Part shown: piece after piece, positions 33,590 to 41,620 of the stretch | Layout of the letters: each line of letters starts with the position of its first letter | Position numbering within the stretch: the stretch's first letter is position 1 | Notes under the pieces: generated by a model | The model's input: the letters and a program-made list of their open reading frames with translations, nothing else | What the model was told of the DNA's origin: nothing | Database searches by the model: none | Made by a program: the position numbers and the translations under genes | Assembly: GCF_001590905.1 (NCBI RefSeq) | Contig: NZ_BCTT01000003.1 | Coordinates: 392,778-456,777 of the forward strand | Length of the DNA: 64,000 nt | Origin: Serratia grimesii NBRC 13537 | GTDB taxonomy: Bacteria; Pseudomonadota; Gammaproteobacteria; Enterobacterales; Enterobacteriaceae | Reading direction: 5' to 3'

Positions 33590-34183
33590 TTACAGGGTGA
33601 AGTTCAGCCCTTCCACCACAGTCTGCTCAAGTGGCAAACGGCCTGAAGGGATCTCTTTTTGCTGCAGGAACTCAGGCAGACGGGATTTATCCCCCGCTTT
33701 ACCGATAGCCACGATGCCATGCACTTGATAGTTGTCAGGCAGATTGAGCGCAGCTTTGATTTTATCGTGATGGATGCCCCCCATGCAGTGGGTCAGCCAG
33801 CCTTTCAAATGTGCCTGCAACGCCAGGTTAGCCCAAGCGGCACCGGCATCGAAGGCGTGGCTTGGGTTACTCACTTCTTTTTCACCGTTCAAACTGGTGG
33901 TTTTGGAGATGACCACCACCAGCGCCGAAGCGTGTTGCGCCCAACCGCGGTTAAATTCAACCAGGAAATCCAGGTAGCTGTCCCAGCTGGCCGAACCATG
34001 TTTGCTGTAGGCAAAGCGCCATGGCTGAACGTTATACGCTGAGGGCGACCAGCGCGCGGCTTCAAAGAAGCTCAGCAGGGTTGCATCGTCAATAGGATCA
34101 TTCGCCAGCGCGCGCGGCGACCAACGTTCAATAAACTGCGCATCAATCGGGTGATCGGAAATTCTTGGCTGGCTCATGGACAT
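33590..34183 (-). CDS. nitroreductase family oxidoreductase
   Basis: A 197-residue FMN-dependent nitroreductase-family enzyme. Characteristic segments are IERWSPRALANDPIDDATLL, FFEAARWSPSAYNVQPWRFA (FMN binding), AWANLALQAHLKGWLTHCMGG and HGIVAIGKAG. Partners usually reduce nitro compounds, quinones or flavins with NAD(P)H. Three in-frame ATGs cluster at the start; I take 34183 because AGAGAG precedes it, while 34192 and 34177 are alternatives. It lies between a terminator and a convergent-free LysR gene on the same strand; no operon partner is obvious. Confidence 0.87.
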   Translation of the reverse strand: MSMSQPRISDHPIDAQFIERWSPRALANDPIDDATLLSFFEAARWSPSAYNVQPWRFAYSKHGSASWDSYLDFLVEFNRGWAQHASALVVVISKTTSLNGEKEVSNPSHAFDAGAAWANLALQAHLKGWLTHCMGGIHHDKIKAALNLPDNYQVHGIVAIGKAGDKSRLPEFLQQKEIPSGRLPLEQTVVEGLNFTL

Positions 34184-34264
34184 CTCTCTCATGGGTATGG
34201 AATAACAACGTTATCTGATATTCCCATGACTCACACCAGCAAAACTTTTATTTTGTGCTATTGC

Positions 34265-35146
34265 TCAGCGCAGGAGCTCTTGTTGCAGCCAATCCAGGAA
34301 CGCCCGTACCGGCGGATGTCGTTCGCGACCCGGTACACACAGTGCGGTATAAGCGGCACCCGGCACGCGTATTTCCGGACGATAGGAAACCAATAAGCCA
34401 TTACGTACCAGATCGGACACCATCACCGAACTGGCCAACACCAGCCCCTGCCCAGCCACCGCTGCCTGCAACGCATAATGCTCTTCGTCATACGCCCGTA
34501 ACGTCGTGTGCTGTTGCCACCAATCAACCCCGGCAGCCTGACACCACTCGCGCCAGCCGTTTTCATACAAGGTAGAGTCATGCCAGCGAACAGTGATCAG
34601 TGCGGGCGTCTGCTGTTCCGCTGCGCACAGACCTGGGGCACCATAAACACCAAAACTCTCCTCCAGCCGCGCCGCCAGATGCAACTGCGGGTAGTTTGCA
34701 CTGCTGTAGCGAATAGCAATGTCCACACTGGCGTCCTGCTGTAGGTCAATAACCTCGCCGCAGGCTTCCAGGCGGACCAGATAATGCGGATAGGCCTGAT
34801 AGAACCGCCCCAGACGCGGGACTAACCACAGTGCAGCGAATGAATGGGTGACCGAAACACACAATGAGCCGGCGCTGGGTACAGGGCGTAGCGCATCCAA
34901 CGTCATTGCCACATCAAGCAGCGCAGTGTGCACCCTGGCAAACAGGCGTTCACCCTTCTGCGTCAATCGCACGCCGCGCGGTACCCGATCGAACAAGGCG
35001 AAACCCAATTGCTGTTCAAGGACTTTGATCTGATGTGACACCGCCGTCGGCGTAACCGCCAACTCCAGTGCGGCTTGTTTAAAACTGCGCAAGCGGGCAG
35101 CGGACTCAAAGGTGCGTAACGCAGTAACCGGCAGCGTGGCAAACAT
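34265..35146 (-). CDS. LysR-family regulator (GcvA-like)
   Basis: A 293-residue LysR protein of the GcvA/AmpR branch: LPVTALRTFESAARLRSFKQ, then AALELAVTPTAVSHQIKVLE and LFDRVPRGVRLTQKGE. The effector domain contains DIAIRYSSANYP, a GcvA-branch pattern. It is divergent from a flavodoxin-fold reductase gene, with a T-N11-A palindrome 20 bp upstream of its start, so local control of that gene is likely. Confidence 0.9.
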   Translation of the reverse strand: MFATLPVTALRTFESAARLRSFKQAALELAVTPTAVSHQIKVLEQQLGFALFDRVPRGVRLTQKGERLFARVHTALLDVAMTLDALRPVPSAGSLCVSVTHSFAALWLVPRLGRFYQAYPHYLVRLEACGEVIDLQQDASVDIAIRYSSANYPQLHLAARLEESFGVYGAPGLCAAEQQTPALITVRWHDSTLYENGWREWCQAAGVDWWQQHTTLRAYDEEHYALQAAVAGQGLVLASSVMVSDLVRNGLLVSYRPEIRVPGAAYTALCVPGRERHPPVRAFLDWLQQELLR

Positions 35147-35165
35147 GGTGTTGGTTCCGTAAAGG

Positions 35166-35178
35166 TGAATTCAATTCA
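35166..35178. promoter_or_regulatory. LysR-type T-N11-A palindrome
   Basis: TGAATT-C-AATTCA is a perfect dyad matching the T-N11-A rule for LysR-type operators, placed in the 120-bp spacer between the divergent regulator and reductase genes. Confidence 0.6.
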
Positions 35179-35266
35179 TCCTGGCAGAGTAAAGCTCATT
35201 TGTCGCTGACGCTGAACACGCCGTAAATTGACTATTCACACTCGTTGCTAGCAAACGGAGAGTTAC

Positions 35267-35902
35267 ATGAATTCATCTAATCACCCAAAACATCTTATCG
35301 TATTGGTCGGCAGCCCACGCCGTGACGGCAACAGTGCCGCTTTGGCCCAAGCCGTGATGACCGGCGCCGCCGAGGCAGGAACAATAGCCAGCCTGCATTT
35401 TCTAGATGATTACATCAGCGGTTTTCTAGCGGATGAGCGCCATGCAGCACCGCCTTCCGACCGTTACGGTGAACTGTTCCTGACACATTTTCTGCCTGCG
35501 GACGCGGCTGTGTTTTGCACCCCACTTTACTGGTATGGCATGTCGGCGCAAACCAAAGCCTTTTTCGATCGCTCTTTTAGCTATTACGCCAGCACCTACC
35601 CCGATGCGGAACAGGTGCACCAGCGTATGAGCGGTAAGCGCATCGGGCTGACCGTGGCCTCAGAGGAAACGTACCCTGGTGGTGCTATGGGGATTGTGCA
35701 TCAGATTCAGGAGTTCAGTCGCTATACGCATTCCGAGTTTGTCGGCGTGGTACAGGGGGCAGGCAACAACCGCGGTGAAATCAGCCGTGATCCACGCAAT
35801 CCACTGCTGGCCGCTCACGAGTTGGGACGCGATATTTTCACTCGTCACTACTCGGATTACCGAGTGGATACGCCACGCAGCCCGCAAGTTTGGCAACGTT
35901 GA
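35267..35902 (+). CDS. flavodoxin-fold NAD(P)H-dependent oxidoreductase
   Basis: A 211-residue NADPH-dependent FMN reductase / quinone-reductase-type protein. The phosphate-binding loop VLVGSPRRDGNSAALA (about 12-28), the flavin-contact segment FCTPLYWYGMSAQTKAFFDR and GKRIGLTVASEE follow the flavodoxin-like fold order. No iron-sulfur cysteine motif is seen. GGAGAG precedes the ATG. It is divergent from, and probably regulated by, the LysR gene, and ends at a good terminator. The substrate, perhaps quinones or nitro/azo compounds, is inference. Confidence 0.87.
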   Translation: MNSSNHPKHLIVLVGSPRRDGNSAALAQAVMTGAAEAGTIASLHFLDDYISGFLADERHAAPPSDRYGELFLTHFLPADAAVFCTPLYWYGMSAQTKAFFDRSFSYYASTYPDAEQVHQRMSGKRIGLTVASEETYPGGAMGIVHQIQEFSRYTHSEFVGVVQGAGNNRGEISRDPRNPLLAAHELGRDIFTRHYSDYRVDTPRSPQVWQR

Positions 35903-35910
35903 TTCGCCAA

Positions 35911-35936
35911 AAGGGGCAGTTTGCTGCCCCTTTATT
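35911..35936 (+). terminator. terminator of the flavodoxin-fold reductase gene
   Basis: A perfect 9-bp stem AAGGGGCAG/CTGCCCCTT with loop TTTG is followed by TATT, eight bases after the stop. Confidence 0.85.
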
Positions 35937-35957
35937 AAGGTTGCGCAAGTATATGTA

Positions 35958-36006
35958 GCAATATATTGCCGCCCATTGGCCCGTTAGGATAAACATCATA
36001 TGATGT
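35958..36006. promoter_or_regulatory. two perfect palindromes upstream of the heptosyltransferase gene
   Basis: GCAATATATTGC (35958-35969) and ACATCATATGATGT (35993-36006) are self-complementary and lie 40-90 bp before the start codon. They are candidate regulator-binding sites; no regulator can be named. Confidence 0.4.
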
Positions 36007-36048
36007 GTCCGTCAGACCGGCACGCCAATCAACTCAAAGTGAAATAAG

Positions 36049-37143
36049 ATGTCAAAACAATGGAAAATAACGGCAGCCAACGCCTGTCTGCAGGTGTACA
36101 CCCGGTTCGGCGGCAGCGTTAAAGAAAAAGCCAGTTTTCATCCGGGCCTGACGTTTAATCGCATTGTTATTTTCTCCACCACCGCACTTGGCGATCTTAT
36201 GTTTAATACGCCAGCTATTCGCGCGGTGCGTGAACGCTACCCAACGGCACACATCACGCTTATTTCAAGCTATAAAAACAAACAATTGGTCGCAGAAAGT
36301 CGTTTCTTTAATGATGTTATTTATTGGGATCATAAAGCAAAAGACATGCTCAGCGTTATTCACCAGCTGCGTAAACATAAGCCTGAACTGGCGATCATCC
36401 TTCACTCCAAATCCCCTTATGACGTCATTGTCGCCATTACCGCCGGTTGCCACTATGTGTTCAAAGATGCTTACGGCAACAAGGCCACCGGCATGGAGCC
36501 CTGGCTGAGCGGAGTCAGCCGCAGCACCGGCGGGCATTTAATTCAGCGCAAGTTGGATCTGGTGGCGCAATTGGGGTGCCGCACAGACAATACCGAGATG
36601 TTTATTCCCATTGAGTTTCCACCGGTGAATAAAACCAGCGGCAAAACCCTGATTGGTTTCCAAATGGGGGCTTCCGAAACCTTACGTTGCTGGCCCGTTG
36701 AACGTTTTACTCATCTGGCCAAACTGCTGCTGGCGCACTCGCCACACAACCAGATTGAGTTAATTGGCACCCCTAAAGAGCTAGCCATCGAAAAGGCCTT
36801 CATGGCCGGACTGACGGCTGCCGAGCAACAACGCGTGGTCAGCCACATGGGTAAAACCACCCTGCCGCAACTGCTGGCAGTGATGTCAAACATGCAGGTT
36901 TTGGTCACCGGCGACACTGGCCCCCTGCATCTGGCCATTGCCCTCAAAACCCCCACCGTCAGCCTGTTTGTCACGGCAAATCCGCAGCATACTGGCCCCT
37001 ATCAGAATAGCGAGTTGCATCAGGTTATGTACGTGCCCACGGATACGATACAGCTCAGTGCAGCCCAACGTCGCCAGCCGCTTAGCATCATCACTGAGCA
37101 TCAGGTTTTTGATAAAGTGGCGGCTGCGCTTCAACGCGGCTGA
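36049..37143 (+). CDS. glycosyltransferase family 9, heptosyltransferase (LPS core)
   Basis: A 364-residue cytosolic glycosyltransferase of family 9 (WaaC/F/Q type), which adds heptose to the lipopolysaccharide inner core from ADP-heptose. Family blocks are IVIFSTTALGDLMFNTPAIRA, LIGFQMGASETLRCWPVERF and VTGDTGPLHLAIALKTPTVSLF. A positively charged N-terminal extension of about 35 residues precedes the fold. AATAAG upstream of the ATG is a weak ribosome-binding site. It is convergent with the O-antigen ligase gene, overlapping its 3' end by 13 bp. Local composition is relatively AT-rich, common in LPS loci. Confidence 0.9.
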   Translation: MSKQWKITAANACLQVYTRFGGSVKEKASFHPGLTFNRIVIFSTTALGDLMFNTPAIRAVRERYPTAHITLISSYKNKQLVAESRFFNDVIYWDHKAKDMLSVIHQLRKHKPELAIILHSKSPYDVIVAITAGCHYVFKDAYGNKATGMEPWLSGVSRSTGGHLIQRKLDLVAQLGCRTDNTEMFIPIEFPPVNKTSGKTLIGFQMGASETLRCWPVERFTHLAKLLLAHSPHNQIELIGTPKELAIEKAFMAGLTAAEQQRVVSHMGKTTLPQLLAVMSNMQVLVTGDTGPLHLAIALKTPTVSLFVTANPQHTGPYQNSELHQVMYVPTDTIQLSAAQRRQPLSIITEHQVFDKVAAALQRG

Positions 37144-38309
37144 TCAGCGATCGCATGGGTAGGTTGGGCAAACACCATGGCCAACGGGAACCAAAACAGG
37201 TACCAAAACTCGGCCGGATTGGCGATAACAAACATGCCCTGCGAGCAATAGAAAATCAGCATGAAAAAATACAATGCGGCTTCCAGCCGTCGCCCGGCGT
37301 TGAGATGGCGTACAGCGAGCACTGCGCCAAATACCAGTAATCCTGCAAACAGGCTAAACCCGACCAGCCCCCCCTTGAGTAATGCCCCCAGGTACAAGCT
37401 ATGCGTCGTATGAATAAACTCGCCGGTGTAATTGGTGAACGTCAGTTCTTTATCAAATCCATAGCCAAAAAATGGCGCCTGCGCTATCAACATCCCACTA
37501 TGCTGCCAAATACTCATTCGTACAAAACTCTGCTGATACAGTTCTTCAAAACGTGTAATCAGCATCTCGCCAATGGGTGAAAAAACAACCACCATTGCGG
37601 CAAGTATCATCGCGGCCACAATAGAAAAAACCGTTTTTTTATTCAGTGCCAAGTAGGATGTGGTTAATGCCAGTGCGGCTAGCAGGGCAATCAAAGGCCC
37701 ACGGCTTTGCGTCAGCACCATAAAAGCAAAAAGCACCGGGATCGACAGAAGGGCTTTTTTTTGTTGGGTATCACGAAAAACAATCAGGCTTAAAATAATC
37801 CCCAACGCAGCATAGCCGGCAAGGTCTATCACATTACGCGGGCCGGGATTGGCGTCAGATGTTTCTCTTAGGGTATAAATTACACGGTAATCAACCCATG
37901 CCAGATACAGGCATAGCAAGGTGATGCCGGCGATCACCCCGCACAGTAAAAGTGTACGTCGTGGACTTTCCAGCACAGTGATCAACAGGCCAAGATAAAT
38001 CAGGATATAAGCACTGTGCGTCAAAGTTGACGCCATATTATCCGGCGTGCCCCCCCAGAGATTACTGGCAGAGTAATAGGTGAGAAAACATGCGGCCAGC
38101 AGTATCCCCACCACCGTCGAACGTCTGTTAAGCCAGACTTGTCGAAATGCAGGTTTGGAGAGCAACGTAAGCAGGAAGAAAAATGCTGCGATATGGAATA
38201 AATTATTTACCCGGGTGAAACCACAGAAAATAGCACTGAAAAAAGAGAATGCCAGAAAAGCGTAAACAGAGATCAATGCCGTTACATCAGTTCTTTTTGA
38301 AAAAATCAT
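37131..38309 (-). CDS. O-antigen ligase-family membrane protein (WaaL-like)
   Basis: A 392-residue polytopic membrane protein with about eleven hydrophobic segments and the Wzy_C family centre VLTQSRGPLIALLAALALTT. A large periplasmic loop with FGYGFDKELTFTNYTGEFIH then TTHSLYLGALLKGGLVG contains the conserved His expected of ligases. It attaches O-antigen or related polymers to the lipid A-core. The frame extends to a TTG at 38327; the ATG at 38309 has AAGG upstream and overlaps the WaaZ-like gene by 23 bp. Neighbouring LPS genes support ligase rather than polymerase. Confidence 0.85.
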   Translation of the reverse strand: MIFSKRTDVTALISVYAFLAFSFFSAIFCGFTRVNNLFHIAAFFFLLTLLSKPAFRQVWLNRRSTVVGILLAACFLTYYSASNLWGGTPDNMASTLTHSAYILIYLGLLITVLESPRRTLLLCGVIAGITLLCLYLAWVDYRVIYTLRETSDANPGPRNVIDLAGYAALGIILSLIVFRDTQQKKALLSIPVLFAFMVLTQSRGPLIALLAALALTTSYLALNKKTVFSIVAAMILAAMVVVFSPIGEMLITRFEELYQQSFVRMSIWQHSGMLIAQAPFFGYGFDKELTFTNYTGEFIHTTHSLYLGALLKGGLVGFSLFAGLLVFGAVLAVRHLNAGRRLEAALYFFMLIFYCSQGMFVIANPAEFWYLFWFPLAMVFAQPTHAIADQPR

Positions 38310-39210
38310 TACAATCAACCTTTTCAAAAATACTTGTATCTATGGCACTCCCCAACGAAAAATTCCTTACGACAATATTCTTTTTTTTCATTCTTTCTCC
38401 AGCATGACTAAACGCCGGGATAATCAGGTCATCAACCTTCTCCGGTAAGAAGGTTGGCAATTGGTTTTCCGGTGTCTCATAAAATCGTGGCAAGTGGAAA
38501 TTGTTCATATCCAGCCCTGCAATAAAGAGCTGTTTAAACCCCAAAAAGGCAATTATCTGAAAAGCCCAATACACCACGGTACCGGCATCGAAAATACCAT
38601 GTCGAATGTCATGGCTAAATGCGATGGATTTACAGACCGGCGAGAAATCAACACACTGATCATGGCGATAATGCTCCCACAAAGCCAGCGGATTGATTTT
38701 GGGGTTATAAATTTTGAAGGCTGCGTCCTCAACCACGGCAAACCGGCATTTCACCCCGGCCAACGTGAACCGGTCAATTATTTTCGCCACGCCGTGTACC
38801 GTCGTAAACAGGATTAAGTCAGACTCAAGGATAATATCCTGGATAATATCCGGCCGCCGATCGATAAAGCCCATATCGACAATCACGTAAAAGCGAAAGC
38901 GCACCTGTTGGCTTAAGGAATAGGCACCGTTGACTCCGATAGCCGGCATATCCGGGATATCGCTAAAGCACATTTTTTTTACCGAGGGTCCCGTTGCCGT
39001 CAGCAATACCGGCCCCTGCCAACTGTCTTTCAATGCTGACAAGGTCACTATCGGCACTGTTTGTCTTTTGTACTCTAATACCGCAATTTCTCCGCTTTCT
39101 GCACGTTCAATTTTCACATACGGCCAGAGGTTTTCATTGTGCCGGTAAGGCCGTGTATGAGAATAACGATATACCTGCTTAAAAAAACTTCCCATCGCGC
39201 CGTATCCCAT
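38287..39210 (-). CDS. WaaZ-like LPS core protein
   Basis: A 307-residue cytosolic protein. It recalls E. coli WaaZ (RfaZ, third Kdo addition) and the related DUF115/MAF-type glycosyltransferases: GPVLLTATGPSVKKM, PAIGVNGAYSLSQQ, RFYVIVDMGFIDRR and LFIAGLDMNNFHLPRFYETP match the pattern 'gpS, aVNGs, DlrF, GlDl..s.rFYde'. No membrane segment is seen. It is upstream of the ligase gene and overlaps it, so both are one transcript. An alternative ATG at 39195 exists. Function as a Kdo- or sugar-modifying enzyme of the core is inference. Confidence 0.7.
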   Translation of the reverse strand: MGYGAMGSFFKQVYRYSHTRPYRHNENLWPYVKIERAESGEIAVLEYKRQTVPIVTLSALKDSWQGPVLLTATGPSVKKMCFSDIPDMPAIGVNGAYSLSQQVRFRFYVIVDMGFIDRRPDIIQDIILESDLILFTTVHGVAKIIDRFTLAGVKCRFAVVEDAAFKIYNPKINPLALWEHYRHDQCVDFSPVCKSIAFSHDIRHGIFDAGTVVYWAFQIIAFLGFKQLFIAGLDMNNFHLPRFYETPENQLPTFLPEKVDDLIIPAFSHAGERMKKKNIVVRNFSLGSAIDTSIFEKVDCNDFFKKN

Positions 39211-39402
39211 CGAAAATGCGTCCTGCCAAAATTAGCTGTCTATTTTTGAATTAAATTCACTGATGGGCTGAGTATCGGAGTATTAGGGGTGATGGGGCAA
39301 TTTTTTCAATTTGAATTATTCGTCATGATAATGACAAGAGATGTGTGTATTTGTTAATCAGGTTAATAATGTGTAGGGAACAGTAATTATTATTTTAATT
39401 AT

Positions 39403-39428
39403 ACCGGGGCGAATAACGTATCCCCGGT
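39403..39428 (-). terminator. terminator of the ABC-monooxygenase operon
   Basis: ACCGGGG pairs with CCCCGGT around a 12-nt loop, and on the minus strand ATAATTAAAAT follows, about 28 bp after the CMD gene stop. It lies in the AT-rich 245-bp gap before the LPS genes, which probably also holds the WaaZ-like gene's promoter. Confidence 0.65.
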
Positions 39429-39455
39429 TATTTCAGCTAGGGCTTTGCACTCACT

Positions 39456-40577
39456 TTACCGATCGTCGAAGGGTTCTCCAAGGGTCAACATCAGCCGATT
39501 CGCCCAGGCAAAGAAGGCCGTTGACTGTACCAGATCCAACAGGGCTAGCTCATCCAACCCCAACCCGCGCAGCTCCGCCAGATGAGCAGCATTAGCCTGC
39601 GGCGGCGTAGCAGACAATGCAGCGGCAAAGTCTATTAGCACGCGCCACGGTTCTTCTTGCCCTTCACTCAATATCTCTCCCGGCGCTACGTCCAGCAGAC
39701 GTTGCACCTCATCCGCCTGCCTGGACAATTGCGCTGCCTTGCGAGCATGTACCGAAGCGCAATAGATGCAGCCATTCACCTTGCTCGCGACCGTCGCCGC
39801 GAGTTCACGATCTTTACGCTCCAATCCGTCCGAGGTATAGAAAATCGCGCGATCCGCTAATGTCCGCTGTTCCAACACCGGATGATTGCGGGCCAACAGA
39901 CGGAAATATTCCGAATCGCTATGCCCAAAGCGTGTCAACAGCGCCTGACCTGCTGCGTCAAATTCCGTCAACGGTTTAGCGGCAATCCACGGCTCCCAGC
40001 CCAGTTCCTGACGCGTAAATACCGGCGGCGCATGGCGACCACGCAGCGTGGTCGATTCGGTACGCCAACGGCCTGCCCTGACCGGCGCACCAACAGCGCC
40101 CTCTTCTATCGGCTTGCCGCCAAGCAACCTATATCCCGTCAGCAGACGGCTTTGAAAGCTGACAAACGCGATCAGTTGCGACAAGGTGACAATATCGTCC
40201 AGCGACCAACCGGCCTGTTGGAGCACCTGTAGATGTTGCGCGTCGGCACTGGCAGGTTTAAACGCCAGCCGCTCGGCATGATCCAGAGCTGCCTGTAAAT
40301 GTGCCCCTTCCTCTGCACCACCTTGTTGTTGCAGCAATGCCGCATAATGCGTTGAGAGTGGCTTGTCTGCATGCCATTCGCTGATACGCTGCGCGATTTG
40401 CAGCCGCTGCGCTAAGGAAAATCCGCCCACGTCTGCGGGGGAAAACAGCGCAAGGTAACTGGCATGAATCGCATCTGTCGCCGCCTGCCGTGTTGCTCTT
40501 GCCTGTGCCAGCGCAGAACCGGGCGCAATCTCTGCCAACGCAGCCAACAGGTCTTCATTGTTCAATTGTGCAGTCAT
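39456..40577 (-). CDS. two-domain alkylhydroperoxidase/CMD protein
   Basis: A 373-residue protein that appears to join two AhpD/CMD-type domains. The N-terminal half (about 1-175) is a CMD-like all-helical region with QQAGWSLDDIVTLSQLIAFVSFQSRL. The C-terminal half (about 190-373) carries the redox motif Cys270-Ile-Tyr-Cys273 followed by His277 (CIYCASVHARKA), as in AhpD. From memory, separate proteins of the Avi_7170 (CMD) and Avi_7169 (peroxidase) families match the two halves, so this looks like a fusion. It overlaps the monooxygenase gene by 4 nt and ends the ABC operon. It may detoxify a peroxide or act on the product of the monooxygenase. Confidence 0.8.
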   Translation of the reverse strand: MTAQLNNEDLLAALAEIAPGSALAQARATRQAATDAIHASYLALFSPADVGGFSLAQRLQIAQRISEWHADKPLSTHYAALLQQQGGAEEGAHLQAALDHAERLAFKPASADAQHLQVLQQAGWSLDDIVTLSQLIAFVSFQSRLLTGYRLLGGKPIEEGAVGAPVRAGRWRTESTTLRGRHAPPVFTRQELGWEPWIAAKPLTEFDAAGQALLTRFGHSDSEYFRLLARNHPVLEQRTLADRAIFYTSDGLERKDRELAATVASKVNGCIYCASVHARKAAQLSRQADEVQRLLDVAPGEILSEGQEEPWRVLIDFAAALSATPPQANAAHLAELRGLGLDELALLDLVQSTAFFAWANRLMLTLGEPFDDR

Positions 40578-41620
40578 ACCTTTTCCTCAGCGTGATGTTC
40601 ATAGGAGACAGTAATAGGTGTACGACGTTGCCAGCCCAGTTCAGGCGCAACATGACGGGCGATTAATTCAATCGAACGCAGGATATGAGCATGCGGTGGA
40701 TCAATGGAATGCACCTGAAATGCCAGGTCAGTCACCCGCGCCAGCGCACTGTCTTTCTGTAAAGAAGCAATGACCTGATCCGGGCTGCCAAGATGCACAT
40801 CAAAGGCGCGGATCAGCCCATCGAGCGATTCATCAGACGGGCGATGGCCGCTGGCTCGCAGGCGCTCAAGCCCACGGCCAAGTCCCTGCGCGGCAAAATC
40901 TCGTGCCAGTTGGCCATTGTCAGTGACCAATGCCGTGCGCGAGCCCATAATGCGCGGCGCGATCCCCGGCGGTAACGCTGCCAGATAGGCGTCAATAATC
41001 GGGTTCTGCAATTCGTCTAGCGGCAGATCCGGTGTATCTGCCGGACGTGGTTGAGTCCGCGACAGCATCAGGCCGTCACCGGCGCGTCCGGCGCGTTCGC
41101 CCCCTTCCACCGAAAAAGTGGCCTGCCAAACCCGATCAGCCAACTGAGGTACCGCCGGATACAAGCGATTGGTTTCATCACCCAATGCCTCGCCGCGCCA
41201 GGCACGCAGCAGAATGTTGAAGTTGTCGGTGAACACTGCGTGGCGCTGCTGAGCATCGAACCCGAAGGCGCTGAACGAAGACGGCGTACCACCGGCGGCA
41301 ATCCCCACCTCTAGCCTGCCGTCGGACAGCAGATCCAGCACGGCGGTATCTTCCGCCACACGAATGGCCGACTCCATCGGTAGCGTGATCACCCCGGTGC
41401 CGAGCCGGATATGGCGAGTACGCGCCGCCACCTGCGCCAAAAATACCAACGGAGAAGGCAATCCTCCCTCATCCTCATGAAAATGGTGCTGTGCCACCCA
41501 GGCGCTATCAAACCCGGCCCGTTCGGCATGTGCAATCTGTTCGGTCGCCAGTCGGTAGCGCTGCTGCGCACTCCCCTGATCCAGTAACCGGGTGAAAAAA
41601 CCGAGTCTTTTACTGCTCAT
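40574..41620 (-). CDS. luciferase-like FMN monooxygenase (KPN_01858-type)
   Basis: A 348-residue luciferase-like monooxygenase with KRLGFFTRLLDQG, DSAWVAQHHFHEDEGGLPSP, RHIRLGTGVITLPMESAIRV and LLSDGRLEVGIAAGGTPSSF. It is expected to use FMNH2 from a separate reductase and oxygen. I recall a named family (KPN_01858) of such proteins always beside a peptide-type ABC transporter and CMD proteins; the context here is the same. The ATG at 41620 overlaps the ATPase stop codon (ATGAGCAGTAA), so the 5' extension of the longest frame is rejected. The substrate is presumably the imported compound. Confidence 0.87.
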   Translation of the reverse strand: MSSKRLGFFTRLLDQGSAQQRYRLATEQIAHAERAGFDSAWVAQHHFHEDEGGLPSPLVFLAQVAARTRHIRLGTGVITLPMESAIRVAEDTAVLDLLSDGRLEVGIAAGGTPSSFSAFGFDAQQRHAVFTDNFNILLRAWRGEALGDETNRLYPAVPQLADRVWQATFSVEGGERAGRAGDGLMLSRTQPRPADTPDLPLDELQNPIIDAYLAALPPGIAPRIMGSRTALVTDNGQLARDFAAQGLGRGLERLRASGHRPSDESLDGLIRAFDVHLGSPDQVIASLQKDSALARVTDLAFQVHSIDPPHAHILRSIELIARHVAPELGWQRRTPITVSYEHHAEEKV

